Shown piece by piece: positions 12,776 through 25,015 of a stretch of DNA of 64,000 nucleotides. Source of the stretch: Mastigias papua (lineage: Eukaryota; Cnidaria; Scyphozoa; Rhizostomeae; Mastigiidae); contig OZ025276.1 in assembly GCA_964019165.1 (NCBI GenBank), positions 6,137,840 to 6,201,839 on the forward strand, given 5' to 3'. Position 1 is the first letter of the stretch. The number at the start of each line of letters is the position of its first letter. Position numbers and translations under genes: made by a program. The notes beneath the pieces were generated by a model that worked only from the letters and a program-made list of their open reading frames with translations, searched no databases and was not told the origin of the DNA.

Positions 12776-13459
12776 GGGGTCAGTCATTTATAACTCTGGG
12801 TACCTGGGCGGGTTAGAATTTACAAACTGGTCAAAAGTTTTATACTCCTTCACTTTTTGCCTAAAAGTTTTCATACCCTATTGAGAAATAAGTATTAAGT
12901 TTCACATCCCACTTGCTATCTACCCTGTAAGGATTTCAGGGAAGATTTCTTCATTGCTACTTTTAAAGTCACAGTTGCCACTATCATGGACTTGAAAGAT
13001 CACATATAGAAAATGTGTTCTCCAAAATTACTTGCTGCGAAATATTGCATGGAAAACCTTTGTACACAATGTTGTAAATATCATTCTTTGTGAGATTTCT
13101 TTGCATAAGGCATACATAAGTTTTCATGAAAAAGTTTATCAATGCTTGAAACTTCATTTGAACAAACAGCTGTGATGAATGCTAATAAGAGCACTACAAT
13201 AACACAGTATGCCACAGAAAACCTAAATCAGAGAAAAATTGCTATTGGATAAACTCAGACAACTTGATACGTATACAGTGATCAATAGACTTCTGCAAGT
13301 CAATGAGTTGATTTTCTTTAGATTTTGTCTCTAAAGGGTTTCATATCCCTCAAAAGTTCTCTACAAAGTTTCATACCCTCAAAGTATCCTACAAAAAGTT
13401 TTAATGCCCTACCCAATTCTAGCCCGCCCTACTACCCAGAGTTATAAATGACTGACCCC
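12776..13459. mobile_element. PIF/Harbinger-like MITE, copy 2 (inverted)
   Basis: Reverse-complement copy of 1979-2662 with exactly the same length (684 bp) and only a handful of substitutions seen by eye. It is flanked by a TAA duplication (12773-12775, 13460-13462), again the 3-bp TWA target of PIF/Harbinger. It has its own target-site duplication, so it is an independent insertion and not a segmental duplication. Confidence 0.85.
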
Positions 13460-13724
13460 TAATGTGCACTCAGTGATTCTCGCTACCTAAGCGCAGATTA
13501 ACTTTGCCCCACTAGCAAATTCACTCTGGCTATGTACACCGCTGTTAGCAGCCATTTTGTTCTAGGTGGTGAAATACTTTTCGAACGTAAGTGTACTTCG
13601 CTGGAGTCATTACCCGAGTTGAATTCACCATGATATTCCAACTGTTCATTTAAATTCAATCCAGATAGTCACCTAGACGTCATTTTATCTATACTTGTTA
13701 ATAGTTTGTTGGTACTACAGAACC

Positions 13725-15275
13725 CCACTATAGCTCAGAAAGCGGGGAAATTCTTTTAGCATACTGAAAGCTTTCTCGTCCAACACTGATCAGAGTATGA
13801 ACGTTGGATAACAACCCAATGGTGAACCGAAAGATATAGCCAGATGCGGAAAGATATGAAGAATTTTGTGTCCAGTTGGTCATATGAATAGCCAATGGGC
13901 ACCAACTCACACTTGTCTAAATGAAGAGTTCAAGAGAGAAAATGAACTCTTTCTGTTTACAAATGACCGGTTTTGGGTCTTTATGTAAGCTAATTCCAAA
14001 GCACATAAGTGGAAGGAAGATCTTGCTTGCTGAATAATTCAAGAAGTATCGTCAATAATTGAACAGTGGTGAATAGTGCCCATTGGCTAACCATAGGACC
14101 AATTGGAATCAGTATTCATCTTCAGCAGCATCTGGTTATATATTTCGATTCACTTTAGGTTGTTTGAGGAAAGCGCAGCTTTATAATGAATATGAAAATT
14201 AGAGTGACAACAAATACAGTTCACATTCTCCTTTGATGATTGTGATACAGTTCACAGCTAGGGCATTCAGTTAGTTATATTCCGACACTACTATTGTTGA
14301 CACTGCCAAACGTTTCTACCCAAGCTTGGGCCACCTTCAGTGCTGTTATCAAGAACTGGGTAAGCATATTATATGTATCACATAGAATTAAGAACGCGAG
14401 CATGTGGGAAAGTACATAGGAAATATTCAAGAAAGAGTGCATAGAGAAATACTATAAAAAGAAATACGTGAAAAGTCTGTTGGTACTACAGAACTTCACT
14501 ATAGCACGAAAAAGCGGAAACATTCTTTTGGCATACTGAAAGCTTTTTTCGTCCGACACTCGTCAGAGTATGAAACGTCGGATAACGACCGAAAGGTGAA
14601 CCGAAATATATAGCCAGATGCGGGTGCACGTGATATGATGAATAATGCGTCTATTTGGCCCTATAATTGGCCAATTAGCACCTATTATTGGCTATTGTAT
14701 ATTTCACTATTGCTATATTGGTGAATAGGTGAATAGGTGCTAATTGGCCAATTATAGGGCCAAATAGACGCATTATTCATCATATCACGTGCACCCGCAT
14801 CTGGCTATATATTTCGGTTCACCTTTCGGTCGTTATCCGACGTTTCATACTCTGACGAGTGTCGGACGAAAAAAGCTTTCAGTATGCCAAAAGAATGTTT
14901 CCGCTTTTTCGTGCTATAATAAAAAGAAATGGTAAACAACCAATTATGTGATTTTATGTGATCCTTGATACATAAAATATGTTTACCCAGTTCATGATAA
15001 CAGCACTGAAGATGGTCCAAGCTTGGGTAGAAAGGTTTGGCAGTGTCAACAATCGTACCGTCGAAATATAATTAAAGAAATGTCTTAACTGAAATTTTCA
15101 TCAAAGAAAATTCAAAAGAAAATGCTAACTCTATTTGTCATCACTCTAATTTTCAAACACTTTTAGGTTGCTAACCGACTTTCCATACTCTGACTAGTGT
15201 CAGACACAAAAAACTTTCAGTATGCTAAAAAAATTTCCCACTTTTTCGAGCAATAGTGAAATATACAATAGTCAT
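13725..15275. mobile_element. Nested fold-back element
   Basis: Several layers of inverted repeat surround a centre near 14709. Innermost are perfect 187-bp arms (14500-14686, 14732-14918). Outside these, 14275-14400 pairs with about 14960-15075 (shared ACCCAAGCTTGG and TTCAGTGCTGTTATCA). Further out, the region around 14150-14230 pairs with about 15115-15185. A related, more diverged arm (GCATACTGAAAGCTTTCTCG) lies at 13770-13870 in the same orientation as the left inner arm. No protein is encoded. The layers of increasing divergence suggest repeated insertion or gene conversion. Confidence 0.8.
14500..14918. repeat. Perfect 187-bp hairpin with 45-nt loop
   Basis: Positions 14500-14686 and 14732-14918 are exact reverse complements as read base by base. 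The loop is 14687-14731. Any transcript would form a long perfect double-stranded RNA. Confidence 0.9.
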
Positions 15276-15889
15276 AATGTTTGATGTTTTAAGTGATATA
15301 AATGCATGCCATCTATTCTCGAATATTTAGACAGGAATGAATATTTTGGAATGGCATAATTAAGCAATAGATATAAATGTAGCACATATAAGGTTGACAG
15401 AGCACTTCTCAACAGAAACAGCACTGGAATCTTAAAGCTATGCATATGATTTGAAATAAACTTCTCACAGTATTTTATGGCACGGATATTAAAACATGTT
15501 TTTAAGTGGTGGCATGAAAGGAGGGACTAAAATAGTAAGTGTTGTACGGAAATAGTACGAGGAGGAAAAAAAAGTAAAAACTTCCTTCTGCAGAGCTTTA
15601 ACGTTATTGAGAAGTAATAGAAATTAAAGATTTTGAAGAGAAGTGCGATTGATTAAATCTACTCCAGTCTAAAACTGACGCAATATATAAGCCAATATCC
15701 TTTGAGATCAATACCAATTTTAATATCAATTTTAAAGTTAGTTACTATTATGGTTGCTAACAACTAATTCAGACTAACTATTTAAAACAAATTAAAACAT
15801 GTATTCAATTATGATACAAATATAAGAAAAAAAAGAAAAGAAAACTTATTTGCAGATTTAGCAATGACATGCTTTTCCATCCCACCTTT

Positions 15890-16430
15890 TGATCAGTTTT
15901 TTAATATTTGTTAAGGTACCATTTCTGTTTATTTCATCATTTAGAGTATTCCATAGGAGACCAACTCTAAATGAGAGAGTTTAGTCCACATCTATTCGTT
16001 TGTACTTGTGGCCGCCTGCATAGCATTTTGGTACACAGATTGTAAGGCATATCCTTTTCTACAAAAAGTTCCCAAATGTATGAAGGATTTATTTGGTTTG
16101 CTGTCTTTTAATTTTCAGTTATGAGGTTTTGTAAATTCTTTTGGTGACCAGTAATGCTTCTATCCTTTTCAAGGACCAGTTCAAATGATGAATCATAATC
16201 TTCATACAATACCCTCAAGGCACGCTTATTTGTCCTGTTTATCTCCTTGTAAGCAGCTTTGCTACAGAGCACCCATATCAGAGGACAGTACGAAAAGTTT
16301 GACATGACAATAGATGTCAGGAGTGCTTTGACTTTTTCTCTATAGAGAAATGGTCTTATTCTCGAAAACGCACATAGTTTTTGATTTATTTTCTGACAAA
16401 GCTCCTTAACATGCATATCAAAATGTAATT
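15890..16430 (-). pseudogene. LINE ORF2 C-terminal fragment
   Basis: Minus-strand translation gives LCQKINQKLCAFSRIRPFLY, NFSYCPLIWVLCSKA and INRTNKRALRVLYEDYDSS, and after a stop, RVGLLWNTLNDEINRNGT. These are the conserved blocks of the region after the reverse transcriptase in a LINE family different from the other LINEs in the window. Stops and shifts show it is dead. 15280-15889 contains nothing recognised. Confidence 0.75.
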
Positions 16431-16598
16431 TGTGGAGATGTACTTTATTTCATTTTTTAAATAATATAACAATTTATGATGTGAAATTCCTTAAATTTGG
16501 CTTTCTAAATAGATTTTTACATAAAACTAAATAGAACCAACTATTCACAACAAATATTCAAATGTAAATATAATACTGAGATTGATATTATCAATTGA

Positions 16599-16605
16599 TA
16601 TAAAG
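16599..16605 (+). promoter_or_regulatory. TATA box of the phospholipase gene
   Basis: TATAAAG lies 62 bp before the ATG at 16667. This would place transcription start near 16630 and give a short 5' leader. Confidence 0.5.
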
Positions 16606-16666
16606 GTTGGAATAAGTAAAGAAATATTAATGCACCTTCTGTACTTCTATTTGAAGAAACGAGACG

Positions 16667-18325
16667 ATGGTTTTACATCTGCTTGGTTTGATTTGCCTAT
16701 TGGTATGCTCAGTCCTTGGCAGTTCTGAAAGAACACGACTGAAATGCATTGCATTTGATCACGCCGATGGATGCAGCGTTCCATTACGGGATATTTTCTT
16801 TCCCTATGCAGCAGTGTTTGAAAAAGCTTGTGACTTACATGATGTATGCTATGATTGTGTGAGTATCTTTCTTGTTTCTTTACGTATTGGCAATAAACCT
16901 CTAAAGAGTTAGAAAATAAATTCAATAATGCTCACAATTTATTTGGTGTTTTAAGAAATAAATCCCTCAGAACTACCATGTCACCTTCAATATGGTAAAA
17001 TTTTAATTTCAAGCATTACAGTTTGTGGGTTTTAATGCGCTTTGTCATGCAGTTAAATTTTATGCAAGAACGGTTGGCTTCAGTTAATTGCATTCTCTAC
17101 AGCCGTTAGGTATGTTCATAGTTGCCCCCCTTAATTAAGCAATGATCATCAATAACTTTGTTCTGTTTGTAACATCGCTCACGAGTGTCTTGCATTGAGC
17201 GGCCATTTCGTTTGGTGGGGTTGAACTACTCTTCGGTGCCTAATTATTGGAGGGGGTCGGGGTTAGCGGAGGGGTTGGAAACTTCTGGAACTCAGATTAG
17301 CGGTGGGGTGGAATTAACAGGGGGGGGCACGGAATCCTGCCATCACGTTAATAAAGGAATGTAGACAATTAGTCGAAGCTGGTTTGCTTTCTCTATTAAC
17401 ATCAAAGTTCCTTAACCATTAAGGCTTCAATATTTCGTTATGGTAAGTAAAAATTAAGGAAAAATAAATTTGAAACAATATCAATAGAGCAACTGTTTTG
17501 CTATGAGAACAGAACGTAATATAGCAGTCTGTTCCAATTCAATATGCAATAGTCAATTGAAAAATTAATAAAACAAACGGTTCTTGCTATGAAGAATTAT
17601 TCTTGTGCAAGCTACTTTACACACTAAGTTCTCCAAAGCTAAATGCCTGAGAGTCCTAAGTAAGAACGTGGTGACTGGAAAAATTTTCAAAGACAAATTA
17701 GCGAGGGGACGGAAATTAGGTGCCATAGAGTACATTTGAAAAAAGCGCCCGCTCGGTAAAGTGGATTTGTTTGCTTCTCATAATCTCAAAATTTTCCTAT
17801 GGTCATCTCAATGAACCATAGATGAGCCATATGTGAGTTACCCTGCTTATATAATCTAGCCCCATTTAATGATGACAAGAAACCAAAAAGAAAATCAGAT
17901 TTCCAACAACATTTTGGATGAAATTGTGTGTTAGATACTACAAAGAAGATTTGTTAACTTGTCGCAACAGAATGTCTTCATATGATATATCAGGTTCAGT
18001 TTTGTAAATCCTGACATGTTTTCTAGCATTTGAAATTCAATTTTTGCAACATTTATATCGTTTAATAGTACAGCGCCTCGCAACGAACAATGCTTTTATA
18101 TTCAAGGGATCACAGTTTGGATGGAAAAGGAAGGATTGCGACAGTAAGTTTCTGCTAAACATGAAGAACATATGCAAGCATGAGAAGGACCAAAATGAAT
18201 GCGAAGTCAAAGCTGGAAATTACCACAGAGTTGTTCGGTGGTTCGGGTTTTGGTTTTATCCGTGGAAATCACCAAAATGGTGCACAAATCAGCCATGTGC
18301 CAAGACAATTGGTAGTCCATTTTGA
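16667..18325 (+). CDS. Secreted conodipine-like phospholipase A2
   Basis: Two exons: 16667-16858 and 18107-18325. The donor at 16859 is gtgagt, the acceptor is ttcaag before 18107, and the intron is phase 0. The product is 136 residues. Residues 1-18 or so form a hydrophobic signal peptide. The mature part has ten cysteines (27, 36, 55, 61, 64, 75, 87, 96, 123, 128), enough for five disulfides. Motif CDLHDVCYDC (55-64) holds the His58-Asp59 pair typical of secreted PLA2 catalysis. Composition and length match the conodipine (group IX) family, known from cone-snail venom and from cnidarians. The expected role is calcium-dependent hydrolysis of phospholipids outside the cell, in digestion, defence or venom; the sequence does not say which. 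Codons and splice sites look intact. No neighbour hints at its use. A polyadenylation signal was not seen close downstream. Confidence 0.85.
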
Positions 18326-19984
18326 ATAGCTGCAAGTACGTTTGCGACAATGTTTACGATGTTATTTTGCAGTATTTGTAATCTTATAAAGTAGTTCTCT
18401 AGTAAGTGCAATTTTCTGAAAATCAGGAACATTACAAGATTAAGAAGTAAGAACAAGTAGACACACTAATGATACTTTAGCAATTTAAAACTTACGGAGA
18501 ATATCATTCATAGCTGAAAACGACTTTTTCTGGCAAGTAGAAAACAGAAAAGCCCTTTCTGGCCTCAGAATATATAAGAAGAAAACTAAGAATTAATGTC
18601 CAACCGGCATGCAACAAAGAAGACTTGTAAATATATGCCGCAAAATGGCCAAGTCGTTCTGTCTTTGAATAAGATTAGATGAGGGGGCAACTTTCAACTG
18701 GAAATTGCAAGATGTATATAGGTCTATAAACTTTCTCTAAAGCAGCAAAACCATCCACAATTCACCATTGGGTGTGAAATATTACTTAATGCTTTAAGCA
18801 AACTTCATGAAAGCCAACCAAACCCACCTATACAAAATCATAAGGGACCTAAAGGAACCTCAAGAGATATCAAAAGATATCACTGCGATAATAATCCTCT
18901 TCGACGTTGCTTCGATCACATTCAACTACGCCCCCGACAACGTACAGTTACAGGAATCAAAATGGGATGATATTAAGGGTATTGTGTGATATAATGCAAA
19001 ACGGCTGTTCTCAAGGGGATTATGATGTAATTTACATTCCAAGGTGAAATACTCAGTGAATCCGAGCAAGATCGCATTTTGCATTCATTAAAAACAGCCA
19101 TATATTCAACTACTTGCGTGCGAAATATCACTCAACTAAAAGCATTCTTTTGACATATCTCTTGTGCAATGATTACGCTTATACAAATTGCTTTACCATC
19201 CGCATTCCAGTTTTGATACCGATATTAAAACTAGTATGTGTAAATGTTGGTTTTCTGTACTATGATTCACCGAGTCTCGAGTAGGCACATGTTGCAGGGG
19301 AGCAAGGGGAAAAGCCCCTTTAACCCAGACAAATAGCTTGAATTTGCCACCCAGTAGGATCATCAATTTGGAGATCAAAAACTCACCTTAACAATAGCCT
19401 CAGCAGTATTGTTTGAATACTTGCTCACTAATCTTCAATTACAAGTAAACAGTACAAGTCGAAATATTAATACTGGCAATTTAAAAAATGCATGCAAAGA
19501 TTTTTAAAGCATAGAAGCCAAAGAAAAAGGATGTTTTCCGAAAATTTGCAAAAACATCCTCCGCTAGCTGTTATGGTAATGAAAGTGGTCTTTGACAGTG
19601 TTTCTCGACTTTTTCTTACCTATGAACCCTAGTCTCCTGTTTCTTTTGAATAAACCCTAAATAGATTCTAGAGAACGTACAAGGTTACTTTATATGTCAA
19701 TAACAAATAGTAAAGGAATGTACAGTAATTAATCAAAGATCACTATCACGGATCCAAACCGAAAAGGTAATGGACATCTACATCAAAACCCAGCTGCTGG
19801 ATCACCATAAAAACACCATTCCATGTAAACATAGAGAAAGAAACCTAAAACTGAATGATTCAAACCGAAAGACTAAAACATCGAGGAAAAATGAAATATG
19901 GAGAGACTCCTGAAAAAGTCATCGTCAGAAGAAAGACAATGGCCATAAAACATTTAATAATGTATCCAGCAGCAAGGAGAACTA
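18326..19984. other. No feature recognised
   Basis: AT-rich sequence downstream of the phospholipase gene. Short open frames without motifs; no repeat termini seen. Confidence 0.4.
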
Positions 19985-20372
19985 TAGTAACATCAAATTA
20001 AGGCGTTTTAATTTGAAGAATGCGAAAGATGCGGAAAACCACGAAGTCCTAATTAATAAGCTACAGCTCTATAGAATCGTAGGCAAAGAGAACCATACGG
20101 CTTCAATAATACCTTCCAAAAAACGGAAGCAGTGCTGTAAGGTAAAAGGGAAGCTCCACAGGAATCATGATTATGTCCCCTACGTTTTATTGTCAGTATA
20201 AATGCCTTCCCCTTATCAAGCACTCACAAGTTAACATTTATGCCGATGACAGCAGTTTAACTTTCTCCTCAAATAACATTTCGGTAATAAAAGAGCAGGG
20301 CAGTGAGGACCTAGGATGTCTAAACACACGGCTGGCATGAAGCTTTCAGGTAGAAAAAAACAGCATTGTGAT

Positions 20373-21524
20373 CAGTGGCGGACTGGCAGGGGGCCGGGGG
20401 TAGCTGTCCCCCCCAAAAGAGAGCGATAGTGGGGCACTAAAATACAGATAAGGCCCTAGAGTGGACACTAGAGCAAATGTCAGAATAGATGAAGGGCACT
20501 AGAACAGCACCAGAGTATTGCAAAGGGCTCTAGAACAGATGAGAAGTCATTCAGTTTATAACAATATAAGTTTCGAGGTAAAAGGGCACAACTTCATTCG
20601 TATTACGGAAGGAGAGAGGTTGCTAACTACAAAAGTAGGTTATAATGTTACAAACATTTGACGTACAGTCGAACTAAGATTACAAGTTGCTCTTTAATCA
20701 GTGTACAGGCATGCAGATGTAATAAACAAATTGATTTGAGGACACTTCACTATACAATAATACTCTCAGAATAGACACAGATGAATAGTTTCAGAGAGCC
20801 GAATGTTTATACACGGTGACAATGAGCGCCCATGCATGATTCTCTGCATGCCCGTAAGTAGTGGGGATGAGGCTGGTAGAGCAATGCCCCCTAAATAATT
20901 CTTCGAGATGGTATTTGAAGATGTTCTTGATGTTGTTCTCAATCATAACAAGATGCAATTGCACAAGTTGATCAAACAGAACAGGCATGACGCCACTAAT
21001 GGACTAGGAGGGCTTTAGCCCTTACACATTCTGTCCAAGAACTCTTAATTTCCTCTCTATTTTATTTTCATCTAGTCTGGGAGATGCCTTTCTAGCCATT
21101 CTAGAGGGTAAATTGTAAAATGTTTCCTCTCGTGTGGGGCCAAACCATGGTGGGTCCTCCTATGTCACTAAACAAGTATATCAGCTCACAGATATAAAGT
21201 CGTAACGCCGTTTCTGCAGAAATACATACATCGAGTATATAAAGCACAGTGCAACTGTATCATAGTTATATGCCTATGCTTTCCTTACATTAGAAATCTT
21301 TTGTTATACGTGTTGAAAAAGTTGAACATTTCAGATTAGAAATTCAAACAATTTGATAAGGTAAATTATATAGCTTATCATTAACCGGTTACCATAGTGA
21401 TGTAAGTGAATCACATTCTTCAATTTTTCGAATCAGTTGAGAAGTAGCATTTTAGTTGTTGATGGTAGAAGGGGCGCCATCGCTATGGTGGCCACCTCAG
21501 CCAGAATTAGCCAGGCCGTCACTG
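20373..21524. mobile_element. Non-autonomous hAT element 1
   Basis: The 1152-bp insert has imperfect terminal inverted repeats, CAGTGGCGGACTGGC at the left and CAGTGACGGCCTGGC read inward from the right. Flanking 8-bp target copies are ATTGTGAT (20365-20372) and ATTCTGAT (21525-21532), seven of eight matching. CAGTG ends with an 8-bp duplication define hAT. No transposase domain was recognised inside. Confidence 0.8.
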
Positions 21525-22439
21525 ATTCTGATTGAAACTCGGAAAAAGGTTAAGGATATTCTACAAACATCAGCTATAAATCTGCCACTGAAGTGCTAAA
21601 AAAGATGCCTAAGACGTTTCGCATGATACACCCTGCAAAACAGCATTTCCCTGTAGGTAGATTACAGATCAGGGGTATCAAACTCAGTATAGTCATCCGG
21701 AAATACGAGATATAAACTGACCTCAAGCGGGCCGGGCTGGATTACAGACCCTACGGGGGGTGCTACATTCAGGTACGAAGGAGGTTAATATAAGTAAAAG
21801 TCATGAAGAAATTGACATCTTTTCAAGTCCTAACATCATTAGTAATATTTTATTCAAACATGAGACTAGGGCATATGATGAAATTGTCACCTTGCTAGTT
21901 AGTACATAACATTTATGTAGAAAACAAATACACAAAATGGCATACATTGAATGGTGGTATGCATAAGAAATAATACTATTCTTAAACCATAATCTATAAT
22001 ATTGTTACACCTGCTTTCCACTGTGCAAGTAACAAAAAAAGCAGCTATACATTTTATTCAGTCTTACATGGCTGTGTCCTTCACGTTTGGCATCTTCTAG
22101 TCTTCACAAGAGTACCGGAATGATGACGCGAACTTTTAAACAGGGGTAGTTCATACGGCGATACAGGAGGATGACTGAATCCGACGCAGCAGAACCTTTG
22201 TTAAGTTTTAAACACTAGAATGACTAAAAAGACATCTCCCAAGCTATAATTGTAACGAATAGTATAGTGCACAGGTGCATATCCAGGAAAAATCTACAAT
22301 GGAAAGCAAAATAGAGAGGAAACTAGAATTTCTTGGAGCAAATATGGACGCAGTCCTCTCCAGTGGCACCATGCTTGGTGCACAAATATGAAGTAGCTAT
22401 CTAGTGAAATAACCAGTTCCAGGGTGTCATTTAAGTTGC

Positions 22440-22920
22440 TTAAGGCCAAAGTGCAAGAGGCCTAAGAGTAAACTCAAAAACGGTCTTTACTCACTGAGAA
22501 AACTTAAAAATACACTTCCACAGTCGAAATTAGACCAGGTGTATAGGGCAATTATTAAGAGTCGTTTAAGATATGGCAAAAAACTATGGCGGAGGTTGTC
22601 TGCAACTAAGCTTGAACACCTGCCACACCTTCAAGACAGGGGTACAGCATTAACAAAAGGTGCCAGTTGGCTCTCAGTTTCAAACTTAATAAGATATGAT
22701 CCCAAGACGGAATCTGGAATCCTCAAAGGGAAGTTTCCTTTACTCTGGTGCCAAAACATGGAATGAAATTCCAAGGAACATCAGGATGAGCCCCCACAAT
22801 CCCTCTGTCCAAAAGAAACTTGGAGAAATTCTTGCAAAGTTAATAGATTCCCACAGCACGATCCCTAGGTATAACAGCAACAGTTTTATTTGATTGTACT
22901 AAAGAGTTTACTTATAGTAG
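22440..22920 (+). pseudogene. LINE B 3' fragment inside hAT element 2
   Basis: Conserved ORF2 C-terminal blocks are visible in changing frames: YRAIIKSRLRYGKKLW, then ESGILKGKFPL, then FLYSGAKTWNEIPRNIR. The frame ends at 22893. A (TTTA)n tail follows, consistent with a 5'-truncated LINE insertion. It is of the same family as the scrap at 9880-10075. Confidence 0.75.
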
Positions 22921-22938
22921 CACTTATTTATTTATCTT

Positions 22939-22990
<52 letters not shown>

Positions 22991-22992
22991 TT
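22918..22992. repeat. (TTTA)n tail of LINE B
   Basis: About seventy bases of near-perfect TTTA repeat immediately downstream of the LINE B coding remnant. Confidence 0.9.
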
Positions 22993-23985
22993 GTGGGTAA
23001 ATAGGTGTAAATGAAAAATGAAAAACTGTGCTGTACATGCTCTGACAACACCTTTACTGCATTTATAGTCAATGATGAGAACACTTGCTCACAGTTGCAG
23101 GTAGCCCCAAACATAAACAAGGTTTTGCATGGGATATCTATCTAGGGTGGACTAGTAAGAGATACTGATAAAATGCATTCCATCTCACAGAAGCAAAATA
23201 GCTTTTATGCTTTTCACATTCTGGTAGCTTATGGCTCCAAAAGAGCGTGGCAGCATTCAGCCATCTCGAGGGTTGCATGTTTGACGCCCCTGCTACAGAC
23301 CATCTACAGAAGAATGGTTGAGCCTTCTCTTCGTTTCTGTTGCCCTATCTGAGCTGTTTGTGGCACTACAACACTCAACAAGCTTCAGGAGCTCTAAAAT
23401 CACGCAGCTAGGATCGCAACAAATAGCCCACACACAATGTCTACACCACATACCATCAGGCAGTTAGGGATGGCAAACAGTCAATGATCTCATAGAAACA
23501 CAAGCATTTAAAATCGTCAATAGGTTCACAAACCACAGAGCACCTAAGTACCTATCACGGCTTTCCCAAAGGTTATTTGAAACCAGCACTAGATAGCTTC
23601 TTAATACCAGTACTGAATTTATGTACCACGCGTGGCTAAAATGCTTCTGTTATAGGTTTACTATACTCAATAACAATCTAAATTGAGAAGGACAGAGTGC
23701 CAATCCTTCAACCCAATTCAAATCGTCATTGAAAATGAAAGACTCTGAGCAGTATCTCATTTTTCCTTTCGCCTCTAATGTACTCAAATATTATACACAG
23801 TTTGTAGTTTGGCATAGTGATGTTGTAGTTTCCTATAACAGGGCAGTTTGTAAATCAACTTTGCTTCATGCTAGCTATTCATATGTAAGACAGATTATTG
23901 CAACAAAACGGCAAAGAAATATCAGTAAGAACCAGCTCTACCATCGAAGGAACTGCAAACCATGAAGTAAACTAGAAGACTTACA

Positions 23986-24060
23986 CTGGCAGGGCATTTG
24001 ATGCAACTTGGTCAACTGGCAGGGCATGTGATGCAACTTGGTCAACTGGCAGGGCATATG
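23986..24060. repeat. 30-bp tandem repeat, about 2.5 units
   Basis: The unit begins ACTGGCAGGGCAT and ends CAACTTGGTCA; it repeats with single-base changes. Being divisible by three, it reads on the minus strand as a repeated decapeptide ALPVDQVASx, but no gene was recognised around it. The rest of 23626-25015 shows no feature. Confidence 0.7.
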
Positions 24061-25015
24061 AAACCCCACCGAGAAAGTATTTTGAACAATAATTCAAAGT
24101 GAAAAAGGGTACAGGAAAAAGCAGAGACGACTTGGATTGCAAAACCATACGGCAAGACCTAAATAATACCGGAATCAAGTTGGATCTTTGAAATATGACC
24201 AAAGCATTGAATGAGTTCTTGGCATTGACACATCACAGAAAAACTGGCGTAATGCACTGTGCAAAACTAACTGTGGGTGATGTTTTCTGCCTGTCGGACT
24301 TAACAATGATGGGTTCCTATGTCATTAAACGACGAGACACTGTAACATCACTCTAATCTCTATCTACACACCACTCTAACGTAGCACTCTAATAACTTTC
24401 TTCCCGAATGAAATCCAAATTCGAAACAAAAAAGGTTACGGGCATCCAAACAATGTGAATAACTGCTTCTTTAGCTATTATATAGCAGATTTCTAAGGTG
24501 GCAACACGGCTTGGTCCCTAAAAGTGCCTGGTTTCCTTCAGATACATGAATTGTTAACATACCGCTATGACACGAGAGCCTACAACAACAGACTATACAT
24601 AAATACTTCGACACGGTAAATCCTAGTGCAATATAGAAAGTTTTAGCCCCCATTAATTCACAACTCTCGTAGGTAAGGTTTGAAAGAGGACAGAATAAAC
24701 GAAAGGTATCAAATGATTGCACATACTATCAAAACATCAATATAATTTATAATAGCATTAGCCATTCCCAAAAGAAAAGAGAAATCAAACTTGGCTGCAT
24801 AATCAGCTTCAACCTCATTTTATGAGCATCTTATTTGCATAATGAACATTGCAAGAAACCAAGACTATATTTCAGCAGACATACTTGACGTTGGATATGT
24901 TGATCCATAGTGTAATCCAATAGCTGAAATTGATTGCCCAAAAAATAGTTCCAATCTATGTCATACAAAGTCAGTTACCACAGTTTAAATATAGAAAAAC
25001 AGAAATTTCAAGATA

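Larger units (their letters stand above)
21670..23292. mobile_element. Non-autonomous hAT element 2 (Charlie-like ends)
   Basis: The left terminus is CAGGGGTATCAAACTCAG followed by GCGGGCCGG. The right terminus read inward is CAGGGGCGTCAAACATGC. These are the typical ends of Charlie-type hAT elements. The 8-bp target copies TTACAGAT (21662-21669) and CTACAGAC (23293-23300) share six central bases. The 1623-bp interior contains a LINE fragment (about 22440-22992) that inserted later. Confidence 0.8.
19985..23625 (+). mobile_element. LINE A (CR1/L2-like), split by two hAT elements
   Basis: Reverse transcriptase blocks run in + orientation: NHEVLINKLQLYRIVGKE near 20040, IYADDSSLTFSSN near 20237, then KVKDILQTSAINLPL near 21550, and after 23300 IYRRMVEPSLRFCCP, TTTLNKLQEL, HAARIATNSP and NDLIETQAFKIVN. 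The coding order is collinear but is cut at 20372 and again at 21661 by hAT insertions. Removing the second insertion and one target-site copy rejoins the conserved block in frame. Stops and shifts show the LINE is dead. Its 5' end is unclear and may begin before 19985. Confidence 0.8.

Noticed and set aside
16647..16925. 92-codon minus-strand frame
   Set aside because: Antisense shadow of phospholipase exon 1; no motif.
23986..24060. CRISPR-like array
   Set aside because: Contiguous 30-bp units without spacers in an animal genome; it is a plain tandem repeat.
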